This document shows, piece after piece, positions 7,153 to 13,580 of a stretch of 13,583 nt of DNA. Below the pieces are notes generated by a model that had not been told where the DNA came from, did no database searches, and was given only the letters and a program-made list of their open reading frames with translations. This DNA comes from Bacteroidales bacterium. Lineage in GTDB: Bacteria; Bacteroidota; Bacteroidia; Bacteroidales; SMBSF39. Each line of letters starts with the position of its first letter. The stretch's first letter is position 1. Both the position numbers and the translations under genes were made by a program. Location of the stretch: the NCBI GenBank assembly GCA_021107685.1, contig JAIOSH010000215.1, positions 1-13,583 on the forward strand, read 5' to 3'.

Positions 7153-8262
7153 ATGAATATTTGCCACATAACCAGCGTTCATAAAGCAACTGATAATCGC
7201 ATTTTTTACAAAGAATGTATTAGTTTGAAAAATTTTGGATTTAAAGTATCACTTATAGCTCCTGGTGTTCATGACCATGAAAAGGACGACATTAAAATTT
7301 ATGGAATTCCGGCAAATAACAGAAGAATCAAACGATTTTTCCTTACATCTTTTATTCATGCATATAGAAAAGCAAAAACCATAAATGCTGAAATTTTTCA
7401 TTTTCATGATACAGAACTGATACCTACCGGAATATTACTTAAACTATCCGGTAAAAAAGTAATTTATGATATTCATGAAAATAATCCTGCTGCATTGCTT
7501 TCTCGTCCATACCTAAATAATAAAACACTTAAGATTATTTTATCTAAAACTATTGATATAATAGAAAAAATAGCAGTTCGTTTTTTTGATGTGATTATAA
7601 CAGCCCGACCCGATATTAGCAAACGTTTTGAAAAGCACAAACCATTTACTCTTAGGAATTTCCCCATCTTGCCCATCTATGACGAAATTCCCAACATCAA
7701 TATTGAGAAGAAAAAACATAGTGTAATCTATGTTGGTGGAATGTCAAAAATACGTGGTATTTTAGAATTAATTACAGCTTTCGAACAAATAGATGAAGCT
7801 GAATTATGGCTGCTTGGAGGGTTTGAATCACCTGAATTCGAGCAAGAATGTAAAAACCTTAAAGCTTGGAAAAATGTCAAATATTTTGGATCGGTTGAGC
7901 CTTATGAAATATTTTCCTTTATAAAGCAAGCCGATATTGGAATAATCACTTTTTTGCCTAAACCAAACCATTTAACAACACTGGCAACAAAGCCTTTTGA
8001 ATATATGGCTTGTGGTTTACCGCTTATAATGTCAAATTTTGAGTACTGGAAGAACTTCTTTAAAGAAAGTGCATTTTATGTTGATCCTGAAAACAGCTCA
8101 GATATTGCCGACAAAATAAAATTACTTTTATCAGATAAAAATAATTTAGCATCAATGGCGAAATTAAACCTTAGCTTAGCACAAAATGAGTATAATTGGG
8201 ATAAGGAAAGTAAAAATCTATTAGATGCCTATAATTCGATTAAAGATAAAATTACCAATTAA
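7153..8262 (+). CDS. GT4-family glycosyltransferase
   Basis: A 369-residue soluble or membrane-associated GT-B fold enzyme that adds one sugar from a nucleotide donor to the lipid-linked repeat unit on the cytoplasmic face. The N-terminal Rossmann half begins MNICHITSVHKATDNRIFYKE and has FHFHDTELIPTG (about 82-93) and VIYDIHEN (103-110). The C-terminal donor-binding half has VIYVGGMSKIRGILELITAF (191-210), LWLLGG (218-223) and TKPFEYMACGLPLIMSN (279-295), where Glu283 lies in the GT4 donor-binding motif. Family length is normal. Donor and linkage cannot be read from sequence. It starts 6 bases after the wzy stop and almost certainly shares its transcript. Next comes a 145-base gap, after which the second glycosyltransferase begins. 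Confidence 0.88.
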   Translation: MNICHITSVHKATDNRIFYKECISLKNFGFKVSLIAPGVHDHEKDDIKIYGIPANNRRIKRFFLTSFIHAYRKAKTINAEIFHFHDTELIPTGILLKLSGKKVIYDIHENNPAALLSRPYLNNKTLKIILSKTIDIIEKIAVRFFDVIITARPDISKRFEKHKPFTLRNFPILPIYDEIPNINIEKKKHSVIYVGGMSKIRGILELITAFEQIDEAELWLLGGFESPEFEQECKNLKAWKNVKYFGSVEPYEIFSFIKQADIGIITFLPKPNHLTTLATKPFEYMACGLPLIMSNFEYWKNFFKESAFYVDPENSSDIADKIKLLLSDKNNLASMAKLNLSLAQNEYNWDKESKNLLDAYNSIKDKITN

Positions 8263-8336
8263 GAATAATAATTAAAAAAAAATAAACGAAATAATTTCAG
8301 GCATATATAAGAAAAGCTAAATCCCGGAGTTATAGG

Positions 8337-8399
8337 ATGGTAAAACAACTGAAAGAATTTTCGCACATCTGTCAGAAGTATTGTAAAACTATAGGCTAA
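8337..8399 (+). CDS. Possible 20-codon leader ORF before the WbuB-like gene
   Basis: In the otherwise empty 145-base gap, an ATG at 8337 opens 20 codons (MVKQLKEFSHIC..., two Cys, Lys-rich) and stops at 8397-8399, eight bases before the next gene's ATG. GGAG at 8326-8329 sits seven bases ahead of the ATG, a good Shine-Dalgarno in a genome that shows almost none elsewhere. The frame is open back to 8295, so a remnant of a lost gene's 3' end is an equal alternative. No homologue is recognised. Confidence 0.25.
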   Translation: MVKQLKEFSHICQKYCKTIG

Positions 8400-8407
8400 T
8401 CAAAATA

Positions 8408-9634
8408 ATGAATATACTTTTAATTAACCATTATGCAGGTTCCCCTAAAATGGGAATGGAATACAGACCTTATTATCTTGCGAGAGAATGGATAAATGAT
8501 GGTCATAAAGTATATATAATTGCCGCTTCGCAATCACATGTTAGAACAAATCAACCAAATGTTAGAAATGATTTTCAGGAAAAAATTATTGATGGTATTA
8601 ATTATATTTGGATTAAAACTTTTGCTTACAAAGGAAATAGTTTTGGCAGAATTAAAAACATGTTTGATTTTACCAGGAAATTATGGTTTAATTCAAAAAA
8701 AATTGCAAAAAAATATCAACCTGATGTTGTAATTGCTTCATCAACCTATCCCTTAGACAATTATCCCGCAAGACGCATTTCAAAGTTTGCAAAAGCAAAA
8801 TATATTTATGAAGTTCACGACCTTTGGCCTTTGTCACCAATGGAACTTGGCGGATATTCAAAATGGCATCCTTTTATTATAATAATGCAAAGGGCTGAGA
8901 ATTTTGCTTATAAAAATATTGATGCTGTGGTTTCGATGTTGCCAAAAACAATATCTCACATGGTTTCTCATGGTTTGAATCCTGAAAAGTTCAACTATAT
9001 CCCGAACGGAATATGCCCTGACGAATGGAATGAAAACAATAAAATTCCTGAAAAACATAAAAGTATTCTGGAGAATATACAAAAGGAAGGAAATAAAATA
9101 ATTGCTTACACCGGAAGTCATGGAATTGCTAACGCTTTGGACAACTTTATAAATGCAGCCGAAATTCTTAAAAACAAAAAAATCTCTTTTGTTTTAATTG
9201 GTAAAGGACCTGAAAAGGAAAACCTAAAAAAACTAACTCAAAGTAAAGAATTGAATAATGTAATTTTTCTTGATTCAATTTCAAAAAATGAAATCCCTGA
9301 TTTACTATCCTATTTCGATATATTATACATAGGACTGAAGCATCAACCCCTATTTCGGTTCGGAATCAGCCCTAACAAAATGATTGACTATATGATGGCC
9401 GGCAAACCCATTATTCAGGCAATAAATGCAGGAAATAATATGGTTGAAGAGGCAAACTGCGGAATCTCGGTTACTCCTGATACTCCTGATGAAACTGCCG
9501 AAGCAATTATAAAATTGATTAATCTTTCTGATGGTGAACGAAAAATAATAGGTGAAAAAGGCAGGAAATATATTTTAAAAAATCATAATTATACTAAACT
9601 TGCTGAACAATTTATTAACATTTTAAGTAAATAA
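8408..9634 (+). CDS. WbuB-like GT4 glycosyltransferase
   Basis: A 408-residue GT-B fold enzyme closely resembling the WbuB group (putative N-acetyl-L-fucosamine transferases of O-antigen clusters). The N-terminus NHYAGSPKMGMEYRPYYLAREW (residues 7-28) and YEVHDLWPLSP (134-144) are hallmarks of this group, as is SSTYPLDNYPA (111-121). The donor half has YIPNGICPDEW (197-207), AYTGSHG (233-239), FVLIGKGPEKE (261-271) and ISPNKMIDYMMAGKPII (320-336). It would act in the cytoplasm on lipid-linked intermediates. The fucosamine donor is only an analogy; no genes making UDP-L-FucNAc are in the window. It ends the plus-strand polysaccharide group and is followed within 5 bases by a palindromic terminator shared with the convergent epimerase gene. 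The start at 8408 puts the ILLINHYAG motif at residue 3, as usual. Confidence 0.88.
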   Translation: MNILLINHYAGSPKMGMEYRPYYLAREWINDGHKVYIIAASQSHVRTNQPNVRNDFQEKIIDGINYIWIKTFAYKGNSFGRIKNMFDFTRKLWFNSKKIAKKYQPDVVIASSTYPLDNYPARRISKFAKAKYIYEVHDLWPLSPMELGGYSKWHPFIIIMQRAENFAYKNIDAVVSMLPKTISHMVSHGLNPEKFNYIPNGICPDEWNENNKIPEKHKSILENIQKEGNKIIAYTGSHGIANALDNFINAAEILKNKKISFVLIGKGPEKENLKKLTQSKELNNVIFLDSISKNEIPDLLSYFDILYIGLKHQPLFRFGISPNKMIDYMMAGKPIIQAINAGNNMVEEANCGISVTPDTPDETAEAIIKLINLSDGERKIIGEKGRKYILKNHNYTKLAEQFINILSK

Positions 9635-9638
9635 AAAT

Positions 9639-9666
9639 CTGAAGTTTCGCATATGCAAAACTTCAG
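9639..9666. terminator. Near-perfect palindrome, likely bidirectional terminator
   Basis: CTGAAGTTT (9639-9647) pairs with AAACTTCAG (9658-9666), and the centre GCATATGC is itself palindromic; across 28 bases only one pair (C9648/A9657) fails. On the minus strand the hairpin is followed by ATTTTTAT, a good U-tract; on the plus strand by a looser TTAATTATTATTTTT. It fills the gap between the convergent stop codons at 9634 and 9674, where a two-way terminator is expected. Confidence 0.75.
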
Positions 9667-9673
9667 TTAATTA

Positions 9674-10636
9674 TTATTTTTCTAAAGAGAAAAACCAATC
9701 AGCAAATTTATTTAAACCAAGCTCAAAATCTGTTTTCGGATTATAATTCAGTAAAGCTCGTGCTTTGTCAATATTTGCCCATGTTTTTGGCACATCACCT
9801 TTAATTTCAGGCTGCTTATCAATTATTGCCTTTTTATTCAATACTTTTTCAAGAAGACTTACCATTTCCGACAGTGTAACAGTATGATCATTTCCCAGAT
9901 TAAATATCTCAAATTGAGACCGGTTATAATTAATAGCATTTATAATGCCCTGAACAATATCATTAATATATGTATAATCACGCATTGAAGAACCATCTCC
10001 AAAAAACGGGATTGGCTCATTATTCATAATTTTTTTTGTAAATTTATGAATTGCAAGATCGGGGCGTTGCCTTGGTCCGTAAACTGTAAAAAAACGTAAT
10101 GCTATAAAACGAATACCAAACAATTGAGTGTAAACATGACCTAATAATTCACCGCTAATTTTTGTACTTGCATACGGACTTATAGGTTTGAGCACACAAG
10201 TTTCTTCTTTCCATGGAAGCTCATTATTTATTCCATAGACACTACTTGAAGATGCAAAAATAAAATGTTTTATCTTCCAATACCGTGCTAATTCAAGCAT
10301 ATTATGAGTTCCCCTGACATTTACATCCTGGTATCCCATTGGGTCGGCAATTGATGGTCTTACACCTGCTTTTGCCGCTAAATGTATTATTATATCAAAA
10401 TCTCCTTTTATTTTTTCGATTATTAATTTATAATCCCTAATATCAAAATCAAAAAAACAAATTTTCGGGTTATTTATATGAGCGGAAATATTTCGTTTTT
10501 TTATTTCAGGATCATAAAAAGGATCAAAGTTGTCTATTACTGTTAATTCCCAATTATCCTCTATTAATCTGTCAGTTAAATGACTCCCGATAAACCCTGC
10601 ACCGCCTGTTATTAAGACTTTTTTTCTATTAATCAT
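9674..10636 (-). CDS. NAD-dependent epimerase, UDP-glucuronate 4-epimerase-like
   Basis: A 320-residue extended-SDR enzyme that probably interconverts UDP-glucuronate and UDP-galacturonate in the cytoplasm, supplying a sugar for the adjacent glycan. The NAD-binding motif is TGGAGFIGSH (Gly11, Gly14, Gly17), with Asp35 closing beta-strand 2 to hold the NAD ribose. The DNFDPFYDPEIKKRNI segment (35-50) and AAKAGVRPSI (87-96) are typical of the UDP-glucuronate epimerase branch. The catalytic set is SSSSVYG (129-135) and PYASTK (Tyr155, Lys159). ALRFFTVYGPRQRPDLAIHKF and SMRDYTYINDIV follow as expected. UDP-glucose 4-epimerase or a 4-epimerase on another sugar remains possible. It is transcribed against the glycosyltransferases, sharing a terminator, with its start facing the long divergent region at right. 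No clear -7 element is visible upstream. Confidence 0.85.
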   Translation of the reverse strand: MINRKKVLITGGAGFIGSHLTDRLIEDNWELTVIDNFDPFYDPEIKKRNISAHINNPKICFFDFDIRDYKLIIEKIKGDFDIIIHLAAKAGVRPSIADPMGYQDVNVRGTHNMLELARYWKIKHFIFASSSSVYGINNELPWKEETCVLKPISPYASTKISGELLGHVYTQLFGIRFIALRFFTVYGPRQRPDLAIHKFTKKIMNNEPIPFFGDGSSMRDYTYINDIVQGIINAINYNRSQFEIFNLGNDHTVTLSEMVSLLEKVLNKKAIIDKQPEIKGDVPKTWANIDKARALLNYNPKTDFELGLNKFADWFFSLEK

Positions 10637-10739
10637 TGATTCTTTATTTAAAATTATTTTTATATCCTTTTTGCTAATTCTTTGATACTTGGTCTTTACA
10701 CGAAAACTAAGTGTTTTCTTGCAAACACTACTTAATACT

Positions 10740-10765
10740 CCTGAAAATTTTGTGAGTTTTTCAGG
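10740..10765. repeat. Inverted repeat CCTGAAAA / TTTTCAGG
   Basis: Perfect 8-base arms around a 10-base loop, lying 10 bases after another perfect 7-base inverted repeat (10710-10729, AGTGTTT/AAACACT with a 6-base loop). Two consecutive hairpins in a divergent intergenic region are more consistent with structured leader RNA, a small RNA or operator sites than with termination. Confidence 0.45.
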
Positions 10766-11009
10766 TAAAATAATTGCCGCAAAATTAGGTATTTTTCATA
10801 TGTGGAAAAAAATAGTTTATCCTATTAAATAAAAACTCCGCTATTTAACAGGGTGAACACTTTTATAAAATTTCAGAAAAACCTTATTTTAACACCCTAT
10901 ATACAAAAAAATGTAAATCGTGAAATGAAAAATGCCCAAAACTATAAATTCATTTTGAAAAATTACACATTTTAATTAATTTAGTTATAAAACATTTCAA
11001 AAAACACTT

Positions 11010-11017
11010 TATATTTG
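11010..11017 (+). promoter_or_regulatory. Bacteroidota -7 element TATATTTG for the methyltransferase gene
   Basis: Full match to TAnnTTTG, about 51 bases before the ATG at 11069, implying a leader of about 45 bases. It sits in the loop of the AAACAC/GTGTTT inverted repeat (11002-11023), so a regulator binding these arms would cover the promoter. No TTG at the -33 position. Confidence 0.4.
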
Positions 11018-11068
11018 GTGTTTATTAGGTAATAACTTTTATTTAAACATAGATATTAATATTATAGA

Positions 11069-11854
11069 ATGAAAATAATCAGATTTATAATACGATTTAT
11101 AAAATATTATTTCTCGGCAAAAACCAAATATGATATACATTCTCCTTTTGTTTTTAACTTAATTACAAAAGTTTTAACTGATAAGAAAAAATATGATGAT
11201 TATTATAAAGCAGAAGAAATAAGAAATTATTTACTTAATAATAACCAGCGTATAATAGTAAATGATTTTGGTGCAGGATTATCTTCCGAATTAAAATCTG
11301 CAAAGAAAATTAAAACCATTGCTAAACATTCGGCAAAATCGCCAAAATATGCAAAAGTTTTATACTGCTTAGTAAAATATTTTCAACCCCGAACAATTTT
11401 GGAACTTGGAACATCGTTGGGAATTAGTGCAATTTATCAATCGCTTGCTGCACCTGAAAGTAAATTTATTACTATCGAAGGGTGCCCTAATATTGCCGGT
11501 ATTGCAAAACAAAATTTCAATAAATTAAATTTAAAAAATATTGAATTAATTGTTGGTAAGTTTGACGATGTATTACAAATTGCATTAAGTAAATATGAAA
11601 CATTGGATTATATTTTTTTTGATGGAAATCATAAAAAAGAGGCGACTATAAAATATTTTGAGCAATGCATCCCATTAATAAATAATAATACATTATTTGT
11701 ATTTGACGACATTCATTGGTCAAAAGAAATGGAAGAAGCCTGGGAACAGATTAAAAAAAATCCTTTAGCAACAATTACAATTGATATTTTTTTTATGGGA
11801 TTTGTTTTTTTCAGAAAAGAATTAACCAAGCAGGATTTTATTATCAGGTTTTGA
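11069..11854 (+). CDS. Class I SAM-dependent methyltransferase (Bacteroidota family)
   Basis: A 261-residue Rossmann-fold methyltransferase of the O-methyltransferase/Methyltransf_24 type, acting on an unknown substrate. Motif I is ILELGTSLGIS (110-120), which binds SAM. ITIEGCP (133-139) supplies the acidic ribose contact Glu136. LDYIFFDGNHKKE (178-190) and FVFDDIHWS (209-217) hold Asp184 and the Asp212-Asp213 pair typical of metal-assisted O-methyltransferases. Before the catalytic fold is a conserved-looking N-terminal section with KYDIHSPFVFNLITKVL (20-36) and VNDFGAGLSSE (64-74), which I recognise from Bacteroidota homologues. It ends in a basic, aromatic tail (DFIIRF). It follows the long divergent region with its own -7 element; the ABC gene downstream has a separate promoter, so they may be independent units. 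No sign of a link to glycan decoration beyond location. Confidence 0.85.
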   Translation: MKIIRFIIRFIKYYFSAKTKYDIHSPFVFNLITKVLTDKKKYDDYYKAEEIRNYLLNNNQRIIVNDFGAGLSSELKSAKKIKTIAKHSAKSPKYAKVLYCLVKYFQPRTILELGTSLGISAIYQSLAAPESKFITIEGCPNIAGIAKQNFNKLNLKNIELIVGKFDDVLQIALSKYETLDYIFFDGNHKKEATIKYFEQCIPLINNNTLFVFDDIHWSKEMEEAWEQIKKNPLATITIDIFFMGFVFFRKELTKQDFIIRF

Positions 11855-11864
11855 TAAATGTTAC

Positions 11865-11872
11865 TATCTTTG
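11865..11872 (+). promoter_or_regulatory. Bacteroidota -7 element TATCTTTG for the ABC ATPase operon
   Basis: TATCTTTG followed by CA, a common form of the Bacteroidota -7 element, ten bases after the methyltransferase stop. It implies a start near 11879 and a leader of about 85 bases before the ATG at 11963. No TTG lies at the expected distance upstream. Confidence 0.45.
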
Positions 11873-11887
11873 CAATTAGTATCTTAT

Positions 11888-11903
11888 TTCTGAAATTTCA
11901 GAA
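11888..11903. promoter_or_regulatory. Perfect 16-base palindrome TTCTGAAATTTCAGAA in the ABC ATPase leader
   Basis: Perfectly symmetric 16 bases starting about ten bases after the inferred transcription start. It could be a dimeric regulator's operator or a short leader hairpin (6-base stem, AATT loop). A terminator for the upstream gene is less likely because no T-run follows. Confidence 0.4.
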
Positions 11904-11962
11904 TTTAGCCTAACACAAACATAATATCACAAAAAAAAGTTATAATCAGAATAATTATACCA

Positions 11963-12697
11963 ATGAATGAAGGAATAATCAAATTAGTTAATATAACAAG
12001 AAATTTTACAGTTGGCAGTGAAATTGTTCGTGCTTTACAATCAATATCACTGAATATTAATAAAAATGACTTTGTGGCTTTGATGGGACCCTCGGGTTCA
12101 GGAAAATCAACATTAATGAATTTATTAGGTTGTCTTGACACACCAACAAGCGGACAATATTTTTTAAATGGTAATGATGTCAGTCAGATGAATGATAATG
12201 AGCTTGCAGAGGTTAGAAATAAAGAAATAGGATTTATTTTTCAAACCTTTAATCTTTTACCCCGTTCAACAGCATTGGAAAATGTTATGCTTCCATTGAT
12301 TTATGCCGGATATAATAAAACAAAACGGATTGAGAGAGCCAAGGATGTACTTGAAAATGTTCATCTCTCCGACAGAATTCAACATAAACCGAATGAATTA
12401 TCCGGTGGACAAAGGCAAAGAGTTGCTGTTGCAAGGGCACTTGTAAATCACCCTTCAATAATACTTGCTGATGAACCTACAGGTAATTTGGATTCAAAAA
12501 CTTCCATAGAAATAATGGGGTTGCTTGAAGAAATTCATAAAGCAGGAAATACTATTATTGTTGTTACACACGAACAGGATATTGCTCAACATGCACATCG
12601 CATTATTCGTTTAATAGATGGTAAGATTGAATCCGACATAGAAAATAAGAATATTAAAACTATGTCGGACTATAAAACTGAAACTACTGTAAAATAA
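11963..12697 (+). CDS. ABC transporter ATP-binding protein, LolD/MacB/FtsE type
   Basis: A 244-residue cytoplasmic ATPase subunit that would power an FtsX-like permease (type VII ABC system: lipoprotein release, macrolide/peptide efflux or cell-division type). All motifs are intact: Walker A GPSGSGKST (42-50), Q-loop FIFQTFNLLP (91-100, Gln94), signature LSGGQRQRVAVARAL (146-160), Walker B IILADE (166-171), D-loop GNLD (174-177) and H-loop VTHE (His203). The phrase LMNLLGCLDTPTSG after Walker A is typical of the MacB/LolD branch. No permease gene lies next to it within the window, so the partner and cargo are unknown. It has its own -7 element and a palindrome-bearing leader, and the adenosyltransferase begins 11 bases after its stop, so the two probably share a transcript. 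The last 25 or so residues are charged and poorly conserved. Confidence 0.92.
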   Translation: MNEGIIKLVNITRNFTVGSEIVRALQSISLNINKNDFVALMGPSGSGKSTLMNLLGCLDTPTSGQYFLNGNDVSQMNDNELAEVRNKEIGFIFQTFNLLPRSTALENVMLPLIYAGYNKTKRIERAKDVLENVHLSDRIQHKPNELSGGQRQRVAVARALVNHPSIILADEPTGNLDSKTSIEIMGLLEEIHKAGNTIIVVTHEQDIAQHAHRIIRLIDGKIESDIENKNIKTMSDYKTETTVK

Positions 12698-12708
12698 TTT
12701 TTTTATAA

Positions 12709-13260
12709 ATGAATAAAATTTATACAAAAAAAGGCGATAATGGCGAAACATCTTTAATCGGAGGCTCAAAAGTTCCTAAATATCACGAAAAAATTGAAGC
12801 TTATGGAACTGTTGATGAATTAAATTCATTCATAGGATTAATCAGAGATCAGAAAATTGACTCACATACCAAAAACGTTTTAATTAAAATCCAGAATAAA
12901 TTATATACAGCAGGAGCATTATTAGCAACTGATAATAAAAAATCTATTAAAACATTACCTCAACTCTGTGAATATGATATTCAAACGCTCGAAAACGAGA
13001 TAGATAAAATAAATAAAAATTTATCTGAACTTAAATTTTTTATTTTACCAGGTGGACATCCTCTTGTTTCGTATTGTCATATTGCACGAACAATTTGCAG
13101 ACGTGCTGAGCGTATCACTGTTAAATTATCTGATACATTAAATATTAATAAAATAATAATAAAATATCTGAATAGATTATCTGATTATCTGTTTATTCTT
13201 GCCAGAAAGTTTTCTAAAGATTTAAATGTAGTTGAAACTTCTTGGGATACAACGATATAA
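12709..13260 (+). CDS. PduO-type ATP:cob(I)alamin adenosyltransferase
   Basis: Transfers the adenosyl group of ATP to cob(I)alamin or cob(I)yrinic acid a,c-diamide to form the adenosyl cofactor; a cytoplasmic trimer of five-helix bundles. The 183 residues fit the family. The N-terminal ATP-binding strand is YTKKGDNGETSLIGG (5-19), followed by EAYGTVDELNSFIG (30-43, Asp36), FILPGGHPLVSYCHIART (111-128), the helix RTICRRAER (127-135, Arg127 and Arg131-132) and YLNRLSDYLFILAR (153-166, Asn155 and Asp159), the set that holds ATP and closes over the corrin. Analogous enzymes are named PduO or MMAB. It starts 11 bases after the ABC ATPase and there is no room for a cobalamin riboswitch. B12 genes are otherwise absent from the window, so it may serve salvage and methylmalonyl-CoA mutase or ribonucleotide reductase encoded elsewhere. 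Confidence 0.95.
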   Translation: MNKIYTKKGDNGETSLIGGSKVPKYHEKIEAYGTVDELNSFIGLIRDQKIDSHTKNVLIKIQNKLYTAGALLATDNKKSIKTLPQLCEYDIQTLENEIDKINKNLSELKFFILPGGHPLVSYCHIARTICRRAERITVKLSDTLNINKIIIKYLNRLSDYLFILARKFSKDLNVVETSWDTTI

Positions 13261-13262
13261 AT

Positions 13263-13299
13263 AATAAATCAAATTTTATTTATTAATTTATTTTTTTTT
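13263..13299 (+). terminator. Weak A/T-only hairpin plus T-run after the adenosyltransferase gene
   Basis: AATAAAT (13263-13269) can pair with ATTTATT (13278-13284), followed shortly by nine T (13291-13299). The stem has no G-C pair, so it would be unstable. It is listed because the following gene has its own promoter immediately downstream. Confidence 0.25.
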
Positions 13300-13300
13300 C

Positions 13301-13330
13301 TTGTCTATTTTTAAAAAAAAATTATTTTTG
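13301..13330 (+). promoter_or_regulatory. Complete Bacteroidota promoter (TTG-N19-TATTTTTG) for the DUF2795 gene
   Basis: TTG at 13301-13303, exactly 19 bases, then TATTTTTG at 13323-13330: the full -33/-7 arrangement of Bacteroidota sigma-A promoters. The -7 element is followed by CA, and the ATG lies 28 bases after it. This is the best-formed promoter in the window. Confidence 0.7.
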
Positions 13331-13358
13331 CAAAAAATTTAATCTTAATTTTCCTAAA

Positions 13359-13580
13359 ATGTATTGGACTTTAGAATTAGCTTCAAAATTAGAAGATGCA
13401 CCATGGCCGGCTACAAAAGATGAATTAATTGATTATGCCGTCAGGTCAGGAGCTCCTATGGAGGTTATAGAAAATTTAAGGGAAATTGAAGACGAAGGCG
13501 AAGCTTATGATAGCATCGAAGACCTTTGGCCCGACTACCCTACAAGAGAAGATTTTTTCTTTCACGAAGATGAATATTAA
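13359..13580 (+). CDS. DUF2795 small acidic protein
   Basis: A complete 73-residue protein of the DUF2795 family, highly conserved in Bacteroidota and of unknown function. It begins MYWTLELASKLEDAPWPATKDELIDY, continues RSGAPMEVIENLREIEDEGE (29-48) and ends with a very acidic, aromatic tail (SIEDLWPDYPTREDFFFHEDEY). No Cys, signal peptide or membrane segment is present, so it is probably cytoplasmic. In many Bacteroidota this protein is produced as a stand-alone housekeeping gene, and here it has its own complete promoter with a leader of about 20 bases. G+C is higher than in neighbouring genes, consistent with strong constraint and high expression, though that is inference. The stop lies 3 bases from the window edge. 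Confidence 0.92.
   Translation: MYWTLELASKLEDAPWPATKDELIDYAVRSGAPMEVIENLREIEDEGEAYDSIEDLWPDYPTREDFFFHEDEY

Larger units (their letters stand above)
10637..11068. other. 432-base divergent intergenic region with several inverted repeats
   Basis: No ORF worth reporting on either strand. It separates the minus-strand epimerase start from the plus-strand methyltransferase start. It holds AGTGTTT/AAACACT (10710-10716 with 10723-10729), CCTGAAAA/TTTTCAGG (10740-10747 with 10758-10765), AGGGTG/CACCCT (10850-10855 with 10893-10898), TTTTGAAA/TTTCAAAA (10953-10960 with 10995-11002), and AAACAC/GTGTTT around a -7 element (11002-11007 with 11018-11023). None is followed by a strong T-tract, so ordinary terminators are not supported. 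A small RNA, 5' leaders or binding sites are possible; A+T-rich chance repeats cannot be excluded for the weaker ones. Confidence 0.5.

Noticed and set aside
8858..9121. 87-codon minus-strand ORF inside the WbuB-like gene
   Set aside because: Antisense shadow of conserved glycosyltransferase sequence; no independent features.
11905..12141. 78-codon minus-strand ORF across the ABC ATPase start
   Set aside because: It covers the Walker A coding region in antisense, a frequent chance ORF in ABC genes.
12698..12708. Cobalamin riboswitch before the adenosyltransferase
   Set aside because: Only 11 bases separate it from the ABC ATPase gene, and the leader at 11873-11962 is too short for a B12 riboswitch and lacks its conserved boxes.
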